Shown here: positions 9,133-18,490 of the stretch, in pieces
How positions within the stretch are numbered: the stretch's first letter is position 1
How the letters are laid out: each line of letters opens with the position of its first letter
Source: Paenibacillus sp. FSL K6-1330
GTDB taxonomy: Bacteria; Bacillota; Bacilli; Paenibacillales; Paenibacillaceae
Length of the DNA stretch: 64,000 nucleotides
Direction: 5' to 3'
Assembly: GCF_037976825.1 (NCBI RefSeq)
Contig: NZ_CP150269.1
Coordinates: 2,679,501 to 2,743,500, forward strand
Position numbers and translations under genes: made by a program
The notes under the pieces: model-generated
Database searches by the model: none
The model's input: the letters and a program-made list of their open reading frames with translations, nothing else
Told to the model about the DNA's origin: nothing

Positions 9133-9582
9133 ATGAAGGGACAACGCCATATTAAAATCAGGGATATTATTACCCACCAGGATATTGAGACACAGGATGA
9201 GCTTGTAGACGCATTGCGTGCGGAAGGTTTTCAGGTTACTCAAGCTACAATTTCACGTGATATCAAAGAACTGCTGCTCATCAAGGTGCCTACGGATGAT
9301 GGGCGATATAAATACTCTATGCCGACAGATCAGCGTTACAATCCTGTACAGAAGCTCAAAAGAGCGCTTATCGATAATTTTGTTTACATTGACCGTACCG
9401 GTAATCTTGTCGTCATGAAGTGCTTGCCTGGAACAGCTAATTCCGTAGCCGTGCTGCTCGATAATATGGAATGGACCCAGATCATGGGGACCATATGCGG
9501 CGATGACACGATATTGCTCATTTGCCGAACGGAAGATGACGGAGAACATGTGGTTGCCCAAATTAAAAATTTCATTTCGTAA
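9133..9582 (+). CDS. ahrC: Arginine repressor ArgR/AhrC
   Basis: A 149-residue repressor of arginine biosynthesis and activator of arginine catabolism. The winged helix at residues 1-70 contains [17 protein letters not shown]. The C-terminal hexamerisation and arginine-binding domain contains [15 protein letters not shown] and [14 protein letters not shown], where the GDD motif contacts L-arginine. AGGAGG precedes the ATG. The tlyA-ahrC-recN order is conserved across Firmicutes. Confidence 0.95.
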   Translation: MKGQRHIKIRDIITHQDIETQDELVDALRAEGFQVTQATISRDIKELLLIKVPTDDGRYKYSMPTDQRYNPVQKLKRALIDNFVYIDRTGNLVVMKCLPGTANSVAVLLDNMEWTQIMGTICGDDTILLICRTEDDGEHVVAQIKNFIS

Positions 9583-9633
9583 TCAATGTTGTGACTCATT
9601 GGCAGTTTTTAAGCAGTAGCGGAGGTGGGAAAC

Positions 9634-11373
9634 ATGTTAAACACGCTATCCATTCGGAATCTGGCGGTTGTAGAAAGCGTGGATGTGCATTTTTATCCGG
9701 GATTTCACGTTCTGACAGGGGAGACCGGAGCTGGTAAGTCCATCATAATCGATGCGCTGGGATTAATTGCCGGCGGCCGCGGCTCGGCTGAACTAATTCG
9801 CTACGGCTGCGACAAAGCAGAGATTGAGGCTTTATTCGAGCTGCCTGCAGGGCATCCCGTATGGGATACGCTGAAGAAGCTGGGTGTTGAAGCGGATCCA
9901 GAAGAGCATTTGTTGATACGGAGAGAACTGACAGCTCAAGGAAAAAGCACCTCCCGTATTAACGGCCAGCTGCTGAATTTAAGCATGCTGCGTGAGGTTG
10001 GAGAAAAGCTCATAAATATCCATGGTCAGCATGAACATCAAAGCTTGCTCCGTTCAGAGCAGCATATGAGCCTTCTGGATACGTACGGAGATAAGGTCAT
10101 AGGGCCTGTCAAGCGGAAATATCAAGAATTGTACGGGGAATTCAGCAAAGTGGAGCGAGAGCTCAAGGACCTGCAGGAGACCAGCCAGAAGGCGTATCAA
10201 ATGCTCGATATGTATCGGTTCCAGCTGGAGGAGATTGCAGCGGCGGAGCTAAAATCCGGTGAGGACGAGGAATTGTCCGAGGAAAGAACCAAGCTGTCCC
10301 ACAGCGAGAAGATGATGGATTCCGTTGCCGGAGCATACGACCTATTGTACGGATCCTCGGGATTGGAATCCGTCAGCCGTGCCCTATCCAAATTGGAGGA
10401 TGTGTCAGGTTACGATGAGAAGGGTTTAAAGCCGCTTGTTGAGCAGCTGCAATCCGCTTATTATCAGTTGGAGGATGCCGTTTTCCAGCTAAGGGATTAC
10501 CGCGACAGCATTGAATTTAATCCGGAACGTCTGAACGACATTGAGCTTCGTTTAGATATGATCTCCGGATTGCGCCGAAAATATGGGGATAATGTTGAAC
10601 AAATTTTGGAATACTACGTGAGAATTCAGCAGGAAACCGATATGCTGGAGAATAAGGACGAATTTATCCAAGCATTGGAACAGCGTCGTGACGAGTTGTT
10701 AAGCGTGCTGTTGGTTAGTGCTAAAGAGCTTAGTATTGCCCGCAAGCAGTGTGCGCAAGATTTAGCACGGCAAGTGGAGGGAGAACTGAAGGATCTGCAA
10801 ATGGAGCGCACCTCCCTTGAGGTTCGTATGGAGCTACAGCTGGATCCTAACGGTTACGAATATGAAGGACATAAAGTAAGGTTGACCAGACAGGGGATGG
10901 ATACGGCAGAATTCCTCATATCCGCCAATCCGGGTGAGCCTCTGCGTCCCCTTGCCAAAATTGCTTCGGGTGGAGAAATGTCCAGAATTATGCTGGCGAT
11001 GAAGAGTATATTTGCCCGTCATGATCAAATACCGGTCTTAATCTTTGATGAAGTCGACACAGGTGTCAGTGGAAGGGCTGCCCAATCGATTGCGGAGAAG
11101 CTGTTTTTGCTGGCCAAAACCTGTCAGGTGTTCTCCATTACGCATTTGCCGCAGGTTGCATGCATGGCAGATCATCAGTATTTAATCGAGAAGAAGCTGG
11201 AAGCCTCCAGAACGATGACGCAAGTAGAAAACCTGAATGAAGAGGGGCGTGTAAAAGAGCTTGCACGGATGCTTGGCGGAGTCGAGATCACCGAAAAAAC
11301 ACTTCATCATGCCCAAGAAATGCTCAATCTGGCGGCAGCGCAAAAGGCTTCCAGAAAGGCTCTGGGTCAATGA
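9634..11373 (+). CDS. recN: DNA repair protein RecN
   Basis: A 579-residue SMC-like ATPase that acts early at double-strand breaks. The Walker A motif GETGAGKSIIIDAL is near residue 30, the signature KIASGGEMSRIMLAMK and Walker B LIFDEVDTGVSGRAAQ are near residues 440-480, and a coiled coil of some 250 residues lies between. GGAGGTGG at 9621-9628 fixes the ATG at 9634 rather than the in-frame GTG at 9625, which lies within the binding site. Length is normal. Confidence 0.95.
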   Translation: MLNTLSIRNLAVVESVDVHFYPGFHVLTGETGAGKSIIIDALGLIAGGRGSAELIRYGCDKAEIEALFELPAGHPVWDTLKKLGVEADPEEHLLIRRELTAQGKSTSRINGQLLNLSMLREVGEKLINIHGQHEHQSLLRSEQHMSLLDTYGDKVIGPVKRKYQELYGEFSKVERELKDLQETSQKAYQMLDMYRFQLEEIAAAELKSGEDEELSEERTKLSHSEKMMDSVAGAYDLLYGSSGLESVSRALSKLEDVSGYDEKGLKPLVEQLQSAYYQLEDAVFQLRDYRDSIEFNPERLNDIELRLDMISGLRRKYGDNVEQILEYYVRIQQETDMLENKDEFIQALEQRRDELLSVLLVSAKELSIARKQCAQDLARQVEGELKDLQMERTSLEVRMELQLDPNGYEYEGHKVRLTRQGMDTAEFLISANPGEPLRPLAKIASGGEMSRIMLAMKSIFARHDQIPVLIFDEVDTGVSGRAAQSIAEKLFLLAKTCQVFSITHLPQVACMADHQYLIEKKLEASRTMTQVENLNEEGRVKELARMLGGVEITEKTLHHAQEMLNLAAAQKASRKALGQ

Positions 11374-11473
11374 TTGACAGTAATAAATCCATAAGGGCAG
11401 GGTAACTTAAAGGTACGCAATTGGCGACCACCTTTTCGTCAAGCGAAAGAAGAAAAAGGGAGCGTGACAGCCA

Positions 11474-12808
11474 TTGAAGCCCAACCTCAGGAGAAAACTG
11501 CTCGGTTTCGTTCTTGCTTTCCTTCTTTGTTTCATTGGAACTGCTGATCCTGTCCAGTCTTTTGCTTCATTGCCTAATGAGCTGAGATTGATTTCCGGTC
11601 AGCAGTCCCGTCTTGATGTTGCCATGCCTGTTCAAGCCCTCGCTTCAGTTGATCGTCCGGATGTCCTGCAGCTCAACGGCTCCCGCGAGTCAAAACTTCA
11701 AGTATCGCTAAAGTATCCACTTCAGCTGAATCCCCAGCAAAGCGGAAATGCCGAAGTTACCCTGAAATTATTTGGTAAAATTCCTCTGAAGACAGTTCAT
11801 GTGAAGGTGATCCCCGAGCTCAAGGTGATTCCTGGAGGTCAGACCATCGGCGTCAAAGTGAAATCCTCTGGTATACTGGTCGTTGGACATCATCTGGTAC
11901 GCGTTCAAAACGGTGCTAAAGTATCCCCTGGAGAAGCGGCCGGTCTGAAGGTTGGCGATCTGCTGACCACGATGGAAGGAAAGCCGCTTAATGATGTAAC
12001 AAAGGTTGCTGATATCGTCGAGAAGGCCGGTAAAGCCAATAAGCCATTGGATATCTCCTTCAAGCGGGGCGGCAAAGAAATGACAACCAAGCTGAGCCCG
12101 GCATATGATGAAGAAGATCAAAGCTGGCGCCTTGGTCTGTATATCCGTGATTCTGCAGCAGGTGTAGGCACTTTAACTTTCTACGCACCTCACCAGAAAG
12201 TCTACGGGGCTTTGGGCCATGTCATTACCGATATGAATACTCAAACACCCATTGATGTTGGAAGCGGCCAGATTGTTCAGTCCAACGTTACATCCATTAG
12301 CCGAAGTGAAGAAGGCGAGCCGGGAGAAAAACGGGCAACCTTCACAAAAGACGGCAAGATTTTGGGCAATGTTGAGCGCAATACCCATTTTGGCATCTTC
12401 GGTAAAATGAATAATCTTCCTGAGCATGGTTTGTATCAGGAGCCAATTCCGATAGCCTTATCTCATGAGGTCAAGGAAGGACCGGCAGAGATTTTAACGG
12501 TCGTTGAAGGACAAGAGGTTGAACGATTTACAGTGGATATCGTTCATGTATCTAAACAGGATGCTCCCGCAACGAAAGGGCTTGTACTCCGTATTACCGA
12601 TCCAAGACTGCTTAAGAAGACAGGCGGGATTGTACAAGGCATGAGCGGTAGTCCAATCGTTCAAGATGGCAAGCTGATTGGAGCGGTTACGCACGTTTTT
12701 GTAAATGATCCTAAATCGGGGTATGGATGCTTTATTGAATGGATGCTTCAGGACTCCGGCGTACTACAATCTACAGAATCAACTCCTCAAAATCTTAAGG
12801 CGGGTTAA
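11474..12808 (+). CDS. spoIVB: SpoIVB serine peptidase (sporulation checkpoint)
   Basis: A 444-residue S55 peptidase. Made in the forespore, it cleaves SpoIVFA so that SpoIVFB can activate pro-sigma-K in the mother cell. An N-terminal membrane/signal segment (about residues 8-30), a PDZ domain (about 110-210; VSPGEAAGLKVGDLL) and the peptidase domain are seen, with a His in GALGHVITDMNT and the Ser in GMSGSPI near residue 391. The start is TTG with AAGGGAG about 10 bases upstream. recN-spoIVB-spo0A is the standard order. Confidence 0.94.
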   Translation: MKPNLRRKLLGFVLAFLLCFIGTADPVQSFASLPNELRLISGQQSRLDVAMPVQALASVDRPDVLQLNGSRESKLQVSLKYPLQLNPQQSGNAEVTLKLFGKIPLKTVHVKVIPELKVIPGGQTIGVKVKSSGILVVGHHLVRVQNGAKVSPGEAAGLKVGDLLTTMEGKPLNDVTKVADIVEKAGKANKPLDISFKRGGKEMTTKLSPAYDEEDQSWRLGLYIRDSAAGVGTLTFYAPHQKVYGALGHVITDMNTQTPIDVGSGQIVQSNVTSISRSEEGEPGEKRATFTKDGKILGNVERNTHFGIFGKMNNLPEHGLYQEPIPIALSHEVKEGPAEILTVVEGQEVERFTVDIVHVSKQDAPATKGLVLRITDPRLLKKTGGIVQGMSGSPIVQDGKLIGAVTHVFVNDPKSGYGCFIEWMLQDSGVLQSTESTPQNLKAG

Positions 12809-12824
12809 TGCCTTGAGATTTTTT
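12790..12824 (+). terminator. Intrinsic terminator overlapping the end of spoIVB
   Basis: AATCTTAAGGC and GCCTTGAGATT form an 11-bp stem (one G-U pair) followed by TTTTTT. The upstream arm lies inside the last codons of spoIVB. Confidence 0.8.
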
Positions 12825-12909
12825 GTCGTAAAATAACGAAATAGAGATTAATTTGAAACAAAATATTTAATTATAAATCAACTTCAAAAAAAAATAAAGA
12901 AAAATAATT

Positions 12910-12943
12910 TTCGACAGAAGGAATTTAAATCACTATGTCGAAA
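12910..12943 (+). promoter_or_regulatory. Sigma-H promoter of spo0A with flanking 0A boxes
   Basis: GAAGGAATT (12917-12925) matches the sigma-H -35 RnAGGAwWW, and after 11 bases GTCGAAA (12937-12943) matches the -10 RnnGAAT with one mismatch. TTCGACA (12910-12916) and TGTCGAA (12936-12942) are exact 0A boxes in opposite orientation, the second overlapping the -10. This fits autoregulation of spo0A as known in B. subtilis. Confidence 0.8.
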
Positions 12944-13004
12944 ACTTTATACACAAGAAAAATATTCTAAAATAACAACTGATCTGATAAAGGAGGAGCA
13001 CGAA

Positions 13005-13808
13005 TTGCAAAAGATCGAAGTATTATTGGCAGACGACAACCGTGAGTTTACAAACCTGCTTGGTGAATATATTTCGGATCAACAAGATATGGTGGTATCC
13101 GGAATCGCTTATAATGGCGAAGAAGTACTGAGTATGATTGAGGAAACGGGAAAAGTACCGGATGTGCTGATCCTTGACATTATTATGCCTCATTTGGACG
13201 GCCTTGGCGTACTTGAACGATTACGCGATATGAATTTGTCTCCGCAGCCGAAAGTCATTATGCTTACGGCATTTGGTCAGGAAAATATTACGCAGCGAGC
13301 TGTACAATTAGGTGCTTCCTATTATATTTTGAAACCGTTTGATATGGAGGTGCTCGCCAGCCGCATTCGTCAACTTGTTGGCTCGTCCAGCAGCATTTCT
13401 TCAGGCGCGTCATTTACAAGTATGAAATCCAATGTGGTTCCTATGGGCAAAGGCAAAAATTTGGACGCGAATATCACTTCGATTATCCATGAAATAGGTG
13501 TTCCTGCTCATATCAAGGGCTACCAATATTTGCGTGAAGCCATTACCATGGTATACAACAATATCGAAATTCTTGGGGCGATCACCAAGACTTTGTATCC
13601 AGCGATCGCAGAGAAATTCAAAACAACGCCTTCTCGTGTGGAACGTGCAATCCGTCATGCTATCGAAGTAGCCTGGACTCGCGGAAACATCGATTCCATT
13701 AGCCATCTGTTCGGCTACACCATCAACATCAGCAAATCCAAGCCAACCAACAGCGAGTTTATCGCGATGGTCGCTGATAAGCTGAGAATTGAGCATAAGG
13801 TGTCTTGA
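13005..13808 (+). CDS. spo0A: Sporulation master regulator Spo0A
   Basis: A 267-residue response regulator. The receiver domain (1-125) has the acidic pair DD at 10-11, the phosphoacceptor Asp58 in [12 protein letters not shown], and Lys in YILKPFD. The C-terminal effector domain (about 150-267) carries the recognition helix region [20 protein letters not shown]. Phosphorylated by Spo0B in the phosphorelay, it binds 0A boxes and starts sporulation. The start is TTG with AAAGGAGG 8 bases upstream, as often seen for this gene. Confidence 0.98.
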   Translation: MQKIEVLLADDNREFTNLLGEYISDQQDMVVSGIAYNGEEVLSMIEETGKVPDVLILDIIMPHLDGLGVLERLRDMNLSPQPKVIMLTAFGQENITQRAVQLGASYYILKPFDMEVLASRIRQLVGSSSSISSGASFTSMKSNVVPMGKGKNLDANITSIIHEIGVPAHIKGYQYLREAITMVYNNIEILGAITKTLYPAIAEKFKTTPSRVERAIRHAIEVAWTRGNIDSISHLFGYTINISKSKPTNSEFIAMVADKLRIEHKVS

Positions 13809-13829
13809 AAGGGTAAGGATGAGGAAGGG

Positions 13830-13860
13830 ATTTAGGGTAATGTAAGTGGTTGCCCTAAAT
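13830..13860. repeat. Inverted repeat downstream of spo0A
   Basis: ATTTAGGG (13830-13837) and CCCTAAAT (13853-13860) are exact inverted copies with a 15-base loop. No T-run follows, so it is a stem-loop of unknown role, the first of three hairpins behind spo0A. Confidence 0.45.
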
Positions 13861-13881
13861 GTCTACCTGCGCGGAACATTG

Positions 13882-13932
13882 AAATCACTCCTTTATTGGT
13901 TGCGATGTCGTAATCTGTGAAGGAGTGATTTT
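13882..13932 (+). terminator. Intrinsic terminator behind spo0A
   Basis: AAATCACTCCTT and AAGGAGTGATTT form a perfect 12-bp stem with a 26-base loop, followed by TTATTG. It is the likely main terminator of spo0A. Confidence 0.65.
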
Positions 13933-13960
13933 ATTGTTTGGTCATGGACTTTCAACAACA

Positions 13961-13996
13961 AAAACAAACCAGCCGTTAATCCGGCTGGTTTGTTTT
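13961..13996. terminator. Bidirectional terminator hairpin, target of the group II intron
   Basis: AAAACAAACCAGCCG and CGGCTGGTTTGTTTT are exact inverted copies (15 bp) with a 6-base loop, giving a T-run on the plus strand. The group II intron begins 4 bases after the stem, the insertion preference known for class C introns. Confidence 0.8.
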
Positions 13997-14289
13997 CATT
14001 GTGCGCCCGGCATGGGCGATAACTTGGCGGTGAAAGTCCGCTACAGGCTTGGCAGTAGGAACTGTTAGCCAAAGGCAAGGGTGTCGGTCGTGAGGCCGAA
14101 TCTGAAGGAAGCCGGAGGCAAACCCTCGGTCTGACGAACAGAAATCACATAGAAGGCATGATGGGACGGACGAGCTTGCAATGCAAAGTAAAGTCCAATA
14201 CTGCCCGAATTCCATCATGTAGATGTGGCAGATGGATGAGGGGAAGGTTATCGCTCTTACCCGGGGAGATCTCACAGACGTGGAGTAGG

Positions 14290-14328
<39 letters not shown>

Positions 14329-14451
14329 GAAAGACGGAGTAAAGCTCACTGTGAGAAGTCAGCAGAAGCCATACTACCGGGAAGTTTTTTTTTTCGGGAA
14401 GGGCTGAACAATCGTAAGTCTTGAGTACATACAGGAAGGAGAGCCGGTGCA

Positions 14452-15852
14452 ATGAAAGCAGAATACCGAAAGGGCTGCCTGCAAAGGGATAGTGTGGAAC
14501 ACGAAGAGTATGCAGGAGCGCAGAGCATCGACACTCGGGAGAGTAGAGAAAGGGACGGTGCAATCGACTTGCTGGAAAGGATACTGAGCAGGGACAACCT
14601 GAACAAGGCCTACAAGCAGGTCAAGCGCAATCACGGAGCACCGGGAATCGACGGAATGACGGTCGAGGCGGCATTGCCGTGGCTGCGGGAAAACAGAGAC
14701 GAACTCTTGCAAAGCATCCGGGAGGGTCGATATAAGCCGAGCCCGGTACGACGCAAGGAAATCCCCAAACCAGATGGAAGCGGAGTAAGAAAGCTCGGCA
14801 TTCCCACGGTCGTGGATCGCATCATCCAGCAAGCCATCGCCCAGCAGTTGCAACCGCGGTTTGAGCCGCTTTTCTCGGATGGAAGCTACGGCTACCGCCC
14901 AGGGCGGAGCGCGCAGCAGGCGATCCGAAAAGTGAAAGCTTATGCGGAGCAGGGATGGGGCCACGCAGTAGAAATTGACCTCTCGAAGTACTTCGACACG
15001 CTGAACCATGAGCTGTTGATGAACCTCCTGCGCAAACAAATCGAGGACAAGCGCGTAACCAACCTGATTAAAAGGTACCTGAAAAGCGGAGTCATGGAAA
15101 ACGGGGTGCGCCGCGAAACAGAAGAAGGCTCTCCTCAGGGTGGCCCTTTGTCGCCATTATTGGCGAACATCTATCTGAACGAATTCGATCAGGAGATGAA
15201 AAGCCGGGGCGTGAAGGTCATTCGCTATGCAGATGACATTGTGGTGCTGGCGAGAAGCAAGCGGGCAGCGACGCGGCTACTGGAATCCTGCCGGACGTAT
15301 CTGGAGAACAAGCTGAGGCTCAAGATGAATACGCAGAAAAGCAAGGTAGTTAGCGTAGTGGCACAGAAGCATTTCAAATTCCTCGGTTTTGCTTTGGGGA
15401 AGAACGGAAGCGGCGTGTATATCCGCGTACATCGACAATCCCTGGCAAAGGCAAAGAGGAAGCTGAAAGAGCTAACGAGCCGGAGTCAAGGCAGGAATGC
15501 GAGGCAGGTGATGGAGAACGTAAAGGTCTACATTCGGGGATGGATCGGTTATTTCTATGTAGCCGACATGAAGCGAATCCTGCAAAGCTGGAATGAATGG
15601 CTGCGAAGGCGGATGCGCATGTATATCTGGAAGCAATGGAAGAGGCCAAGAACGAAGGTACAGAACCTGCGGAAGCTGGGGGTGCCGGAGTGGCAGGCCT
15701 ACCCATGGGGAAACACCCGACTGGGTTACTGGCGCATTGCCGGAAGCGCGATACTGCAACGCTCTGTTACAAACGAAAAGCTCGCACAGGCAGGGTATTA
15801 TGACTTCCCTGCTCAGTACGAGCGTCTACGTCAATTGCACTTAAACGGTTGA
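14452..15852 (+). CDS. ltrA: Group II intron reverse transcriptase/maturase
   Basis: A 466-residue intron-encoded protein. The reverse transcriptase blocks are intact: GIPTVVDRIIQQAIAQQLQP, GSYGYRPGRSAQQAI, the SPQGGPLSPLLANI block and the active site YADDIVVL (around residue 262). The maturase (X) domain follows (about 330-466; IRGWIGYFYVADMKRIL, MYIWKQWKRPRTK, LGYWRIAGS). There is no HNH endonuclease domain. It helps splicing and retromobility of its own intron. AGGAAGGAGAG precedes the ATG. Confidence 0.95.
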   Translation: MKAEYRKGCLQRDSVEHEEYAGAQSIDTRESRERDGAIDLLERILSRDNLNKAYKQVKRNHGAPGIDGMTVEAALPWLRENRDELLQSIREGRYKPSPVRRKEIPKPDGSGVRKLGIPTVVDRIIQQAIAQQLQPRFEPLFSDGSYGYRPGRSAQQAIRKVKAYAEQGWGHAVEIDLSKYFDTLNHELLMNLLRKQIEDKRVTNLIKRYLKSGVMENGVRRETEEGSPQGGPLSPLLANIYLNEFDQEMKSRGVKVIRYADDIVVLARSKRAATRLLESCRTYLENKLRLKMNTQKSKVVSVVAQKHFKFLGFALGKNGSGVYIRVHRQSLAKAKRKLKELTSRSQGRNARQVMENVKVYIRGWIGYFYVADMKRILQSWNEWLRRRMRMYIWKQWKRPRTKVQNLRKLGVPEWQAYPWGNTRLGYWRIAGSAILQRSVTNEKLAQAGYYDFPAQYERLRQLHLNG

Positions 15853-15980
15853 ACCGCCGTATACCGAACGGTACGTACGGTGGTGTGAGAGGTCGGCTAC
15901 TCAACTAATGGGTAGCCTCCTACTCGATTCGGTAACTTTACCCGGTAAACGTCCTTCGATGTTACGTACCTTCGATTGCC

Positions 15981-16883
15981 TCACAGATAATACATTTTGA
16001 ACTGGATATCCTGCTCATGGTTTCCGAACTTCTTCCCGAATAAGGTGGCGCCTCCAACGTGTCTTGCATCTTCCTTCACTTCAATTCGGAAGGTCCAGCG
16101 ATCACAGGTTGCATCCAAATCATCTACAGATACAGCAGAGAGCGGGTCTCCATCGATATACGTACCGTGGCTCGTAATTCGTATCGTCTTTAGCAGTCCA
16201 TATTGGTTGATGTTGTGCGGCCACCATGCAGGCGTATATTTCCCCCGCGTATCTGCAAAATCCCCCGGGCTTGTCCAGGTGCCAAGTTCGACCCCGTTTA
16301 AGGAGAAGGTAATGTCGGAAGGCCAGACATCATTGGAAAAAGGAAATTCTGAGGAAATCTCTAAACTGATTTCGAACTGCTGCAGCTTTTCATCCTTTTG
16401 AAGGAAGTTAGCGATGTTGTATTGGATAAAGCCCTCGGTAAACCACAGGATTTCTGCATCCACTCGCTTGGGATCCATGAAGTATTTGGGTTCGTCTACC
16501 CGCCCGATAAATTCCTTCTCGGTCGCAAGGCCGCAGGTAGGCTTCAAGTCATAGTCCGTGTAATGTCCGATCGGCACGGAAGCCTCATATGAAGCAAAGG
16601 AATGAAAGATTTTTTTCGGGAAGTTGATTTCGATATGATCCACCTTCAGGATCGAAATTTTCTGTTGGCCCGATTTCCCCGGTACTTTTTCTGTGCGGAT
16701 AATGCCTGCATCTTCGAGTTTTTTAATATGTTTTGTCACAATCGGACTGCTGATTTGAAGTTCTTGGGCCAAATCTTTGATATTCATTTTGTTTTTGGAG
16801 AGCAGCTGAATAATCTTGATTCGAACTTCGCTGGCCAAAGCCTCGTAAACCACAAGCGATGACTTGTCTATTTCCAATTGCAT
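15981..16883 (-). CDS. ArsR-type winged-helix regulator with large C-terminal domain
   Basis: A 300-residue protein. Residues 8-80 form an ArsR-like winged helix (YEALASEVRIKIIQLLSKNK, then DLAQELQISSPIVTKHIKKL). The remaining roughly 220 residues form a beta-rich domain rich in Trp, Gly and Asp (VWPSDITFSLNGVELGTW, YTPAWWPHNINQYG), probably a sugar or ligand sensor. It is transcribed divergently from a sugar ABC importer and GH43 gene and is the likely local regulator. Its 3' end faces the group II intron only about 50 bases away. Effector and operator are inferred, not shown. Confidence 0.8.
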   Translation of the reverse strand: MQLEIDKSSLVVYEALASEVRIKIIQLLSKNKMNIKDLAQELQISSPIVTKHIKKLEDAGIIRTEKVPGKSGQQKISILKVDHIEINFPKKIFHSFASYEASVPIGHYTDYDLKPTCGLATEKEFIGRVDEPKYFMDPKRVDAEILWFTEGFIQYNIANFLQKDEKLQQFEISLEISSEFPFSNDVWPSDITFSLNGVELGTWTSPGDFADTRGKYTPAWWPHNINQYGLLKTIRITSHGTYIDGDPLSAVSVDDLDATCDRWTFRIEVKEDARHVGGATLFGKKFGNHEQDIQFKMYYL

Positions 16884-17063
16884 ATGACCACTTCTTTCAA
16901 CAAGTTTTTTCGTTCAAAATTCATTAACTAATATGCATCATACCACATGCTTTATTAACCTGCATATAAATCTCACCATTTAATGCAACAAAATTTCAAT
17001 ATCATGATTAACATATACGTTAATTAAATAAAATATTATCGATTAAGATTTATATTAATGTTA
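16884..17063. promoter_or_regulatory. AT-rich divergent control region with TTAAT half-sites
   Basis: The space between the regulator and importer contains many ATTAA/TTAAT words (for example GATTAACAT, GTTAATTAA, CGATTAAG, TTAATGTT, and downstream GTTAATCG and GATTAACC). They may be binding sites of the divergent regulator, though the high AT content makes some chance hits likely. Confidence 0.35.
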
Positions 17064-17093
17064 TTGACACCGTTTTCAAAACGAGTGTATACT
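17064..17093 (+). promoter_or_regulatory. Sigma-A promoter of the sugar operon with cre-like site
   Basis: TTGACA (17064-17069), 18 bases, TATACT (17088-17093). TGACACCGTTTTCA (17065-17078) matches the CcpA cre consensus TGWAANCGNTNWCA except for one base and overlaps the -35 box. CGTTTTCAAAACG (17071-17083) is also a perfect palindrome within the spacer. Catabolite repression by CcpA is a reasonable inference. Confidence 0.65.
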
Positions 17094-17169
17094 GAACCAA
17101 AGTTAATCGTTTACATCATCCAGGCAGGTGAATGATTAACCAAATGATTAGTAATAGGAGGAGAGTTTG

Positions 17170-18408
17170 TTGAAGAAAAAAATGGGGGTTTCACTGATAC
17201 TTGTATTGTTAGCGGTAGCGGTATTAGGGGGATGTGGCAACGGGGATAAGAACACCATTACCTTTTGGACGCCTTTGACGGGTGATGACGGGGCTTACAT
17301 GGATCAACTTGTGAAGGATTACAACGCCACCAATCCCGAGTACAAAGTGAAACATGTGATTACCTCGGATATGTATACAAAAATATCAACTGTTCTTAAT
17401 TCAGGCAAAGGCGTTCCTGATTTGTCCATTATTCATGCGGATCGCGTTCCAAGCTTCGTGAAGCAAGGTGTGTTGGAGCCGATGACGGCAGTCATGCAAG
17501 CACAACCAGAATTGAAAGCGGATAACTATTTGCCGCAGGCCTGGGCAACCGGAAACGTAGAGGGCACCCAATATACAGTACCGCTTGATATTCACAGCAA
17601 TGCAATGTATTACAATAAAAACTTGCTCAAAAAATACAATGTTGAAAGCTTCCTGGATGATGATGTCGTGACCATTGATGAAATTTTGTCGCTGCAAGGC
17701 AAGTTGGATGAAGGCGATTACGTGATCAATGACGCTCTCTTGGGCTGGGTTGTGTTAGCGCAAATCCAGAACCTTGGCGGCGACATTCAACAAAATGGCA
17801 AGCCGGCCGTGAACACAGAAGCCATGAAGCAAGCGTTTACGGAGATTAAGAAAATATCGGATGCGGGCTTGATGACCCCATTTGGTGAGGACGGCTATCT
17901 GATGTTCCAAGCTGGAAACGTTTTATTTTCCACAGACGGCACATGGAGCTCGACGGCACACGCAACAGTGGATGGATTGGACTTCGGCGTAACCAACATT
18001 TATTCGACGAGTGCAGACAAGTATACGAACCGAGCCTCTTCGCACTTATTCTCCATGCTGAAGAACGATAAGAGAACGGACGAAAAAGAGCAAGCCATTG
18101 GTCAGTTCCTGGAATTCATCCGCCAAAACTCGATTGAGTGGGCAAAAGCGGGACAGATCGTAGCGAGTAAACAAGTCATTGAGAGCCCGGAGTACAATAA
18201 CTATATTCAGTCATTCTTTACCTCCAACGAAAAAGAAATTGAATCCTTGTACATTTACACCTACGAGTACTATCCATACGTAGCGGAGGCTGTAGATACA
18301 TACGCAGCGGACATCGTACGGGGCAATGTTGACATCGACGAAACCCTGGCGATGATGCAGAAATTTGTAGAGGATAAAATCGCGGAAGGAAGCAGTGCCG
18401 CAAAGTAA
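17170..18408 (+). CDS. ABC transporter sugar-binding lipoprotein
   Basis: A 412-residue family 1 extracellular solute-binding protein. A lipoprotein signal (MKKKMGVSLILVLLAVAVLG ending in the lipobox LGGC) anchors it outside the membrane. The mature part shows TFWTPLTGDDGAYMDQLVKD and YTVPLDIHSNAMYYNKNLL, typical of carbohydrate-binding members. Two TTG codons are possible; AGGAGG at 17156-17161 is 8 bases from the second, at 17170, which also gives the classical MKKK start. The substrate is probably an arabinose- or xylose-containing oligosaccharide, judged from the GH43 neighbour. Confidence 0.88.
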   Translation: MKKKMGVSLILVLLAVAVLGGCGNGDKNTITFWTPLTGDDGAYMDQLVKDYNATNPEYKVKHVITSDMYTKISTVLNSGKGVPDLSIIHADRVPSFVKQGVLEPMTAVMQAQPELKADNYLPQAWATGNVEGTQYTVPLDIHSNAMYYNKNLLKKYNVESFLDDDVVTIDEILSLQGKLDEGDYVINDALLGWVVLAQIQNLGGDIQQNGKPAVNTEAMKQAFTEIKKISDAGLMTPFGEDGYLMFQAGNVLFSTDGTWSSTAHATVDGLDFGVTNIYSTSADKYTNRASSHLFSMLKNDKRTDEKEQAIGQFLEFIRQNSIEWAKAGQIVASKQVIESPEYNNYIQSFFTSNEKEIESLYIYTYEYYPYVAEAVDTYAADIVRGNVDIDETLAMMQKFVEDKIAEGSSAAK

Positions 18409-18426
18409 ATGACAGCAGAGCAGATT

Positions 18427-18470
18427 GAAAAAAAGAAAAATGTCCTTGCTTTCATGACACTTTTCTTTTC
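18427..18470 (+). terminator. Intercistronic A/T-rich stem-loop
   Basis: GAAAAAAAGAAAAATGTC pairs with GACACTTTTCTTTTC across an 11-base loop. Such stem-loops between the binding protein gene and the permease genes often lower permease expression or protect the upstream mRNA; a partial terminator is likely here. Confidence 0.5.
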
Positions 18471-18490
18471 CAAAGGAGAAATGAAAGGAT

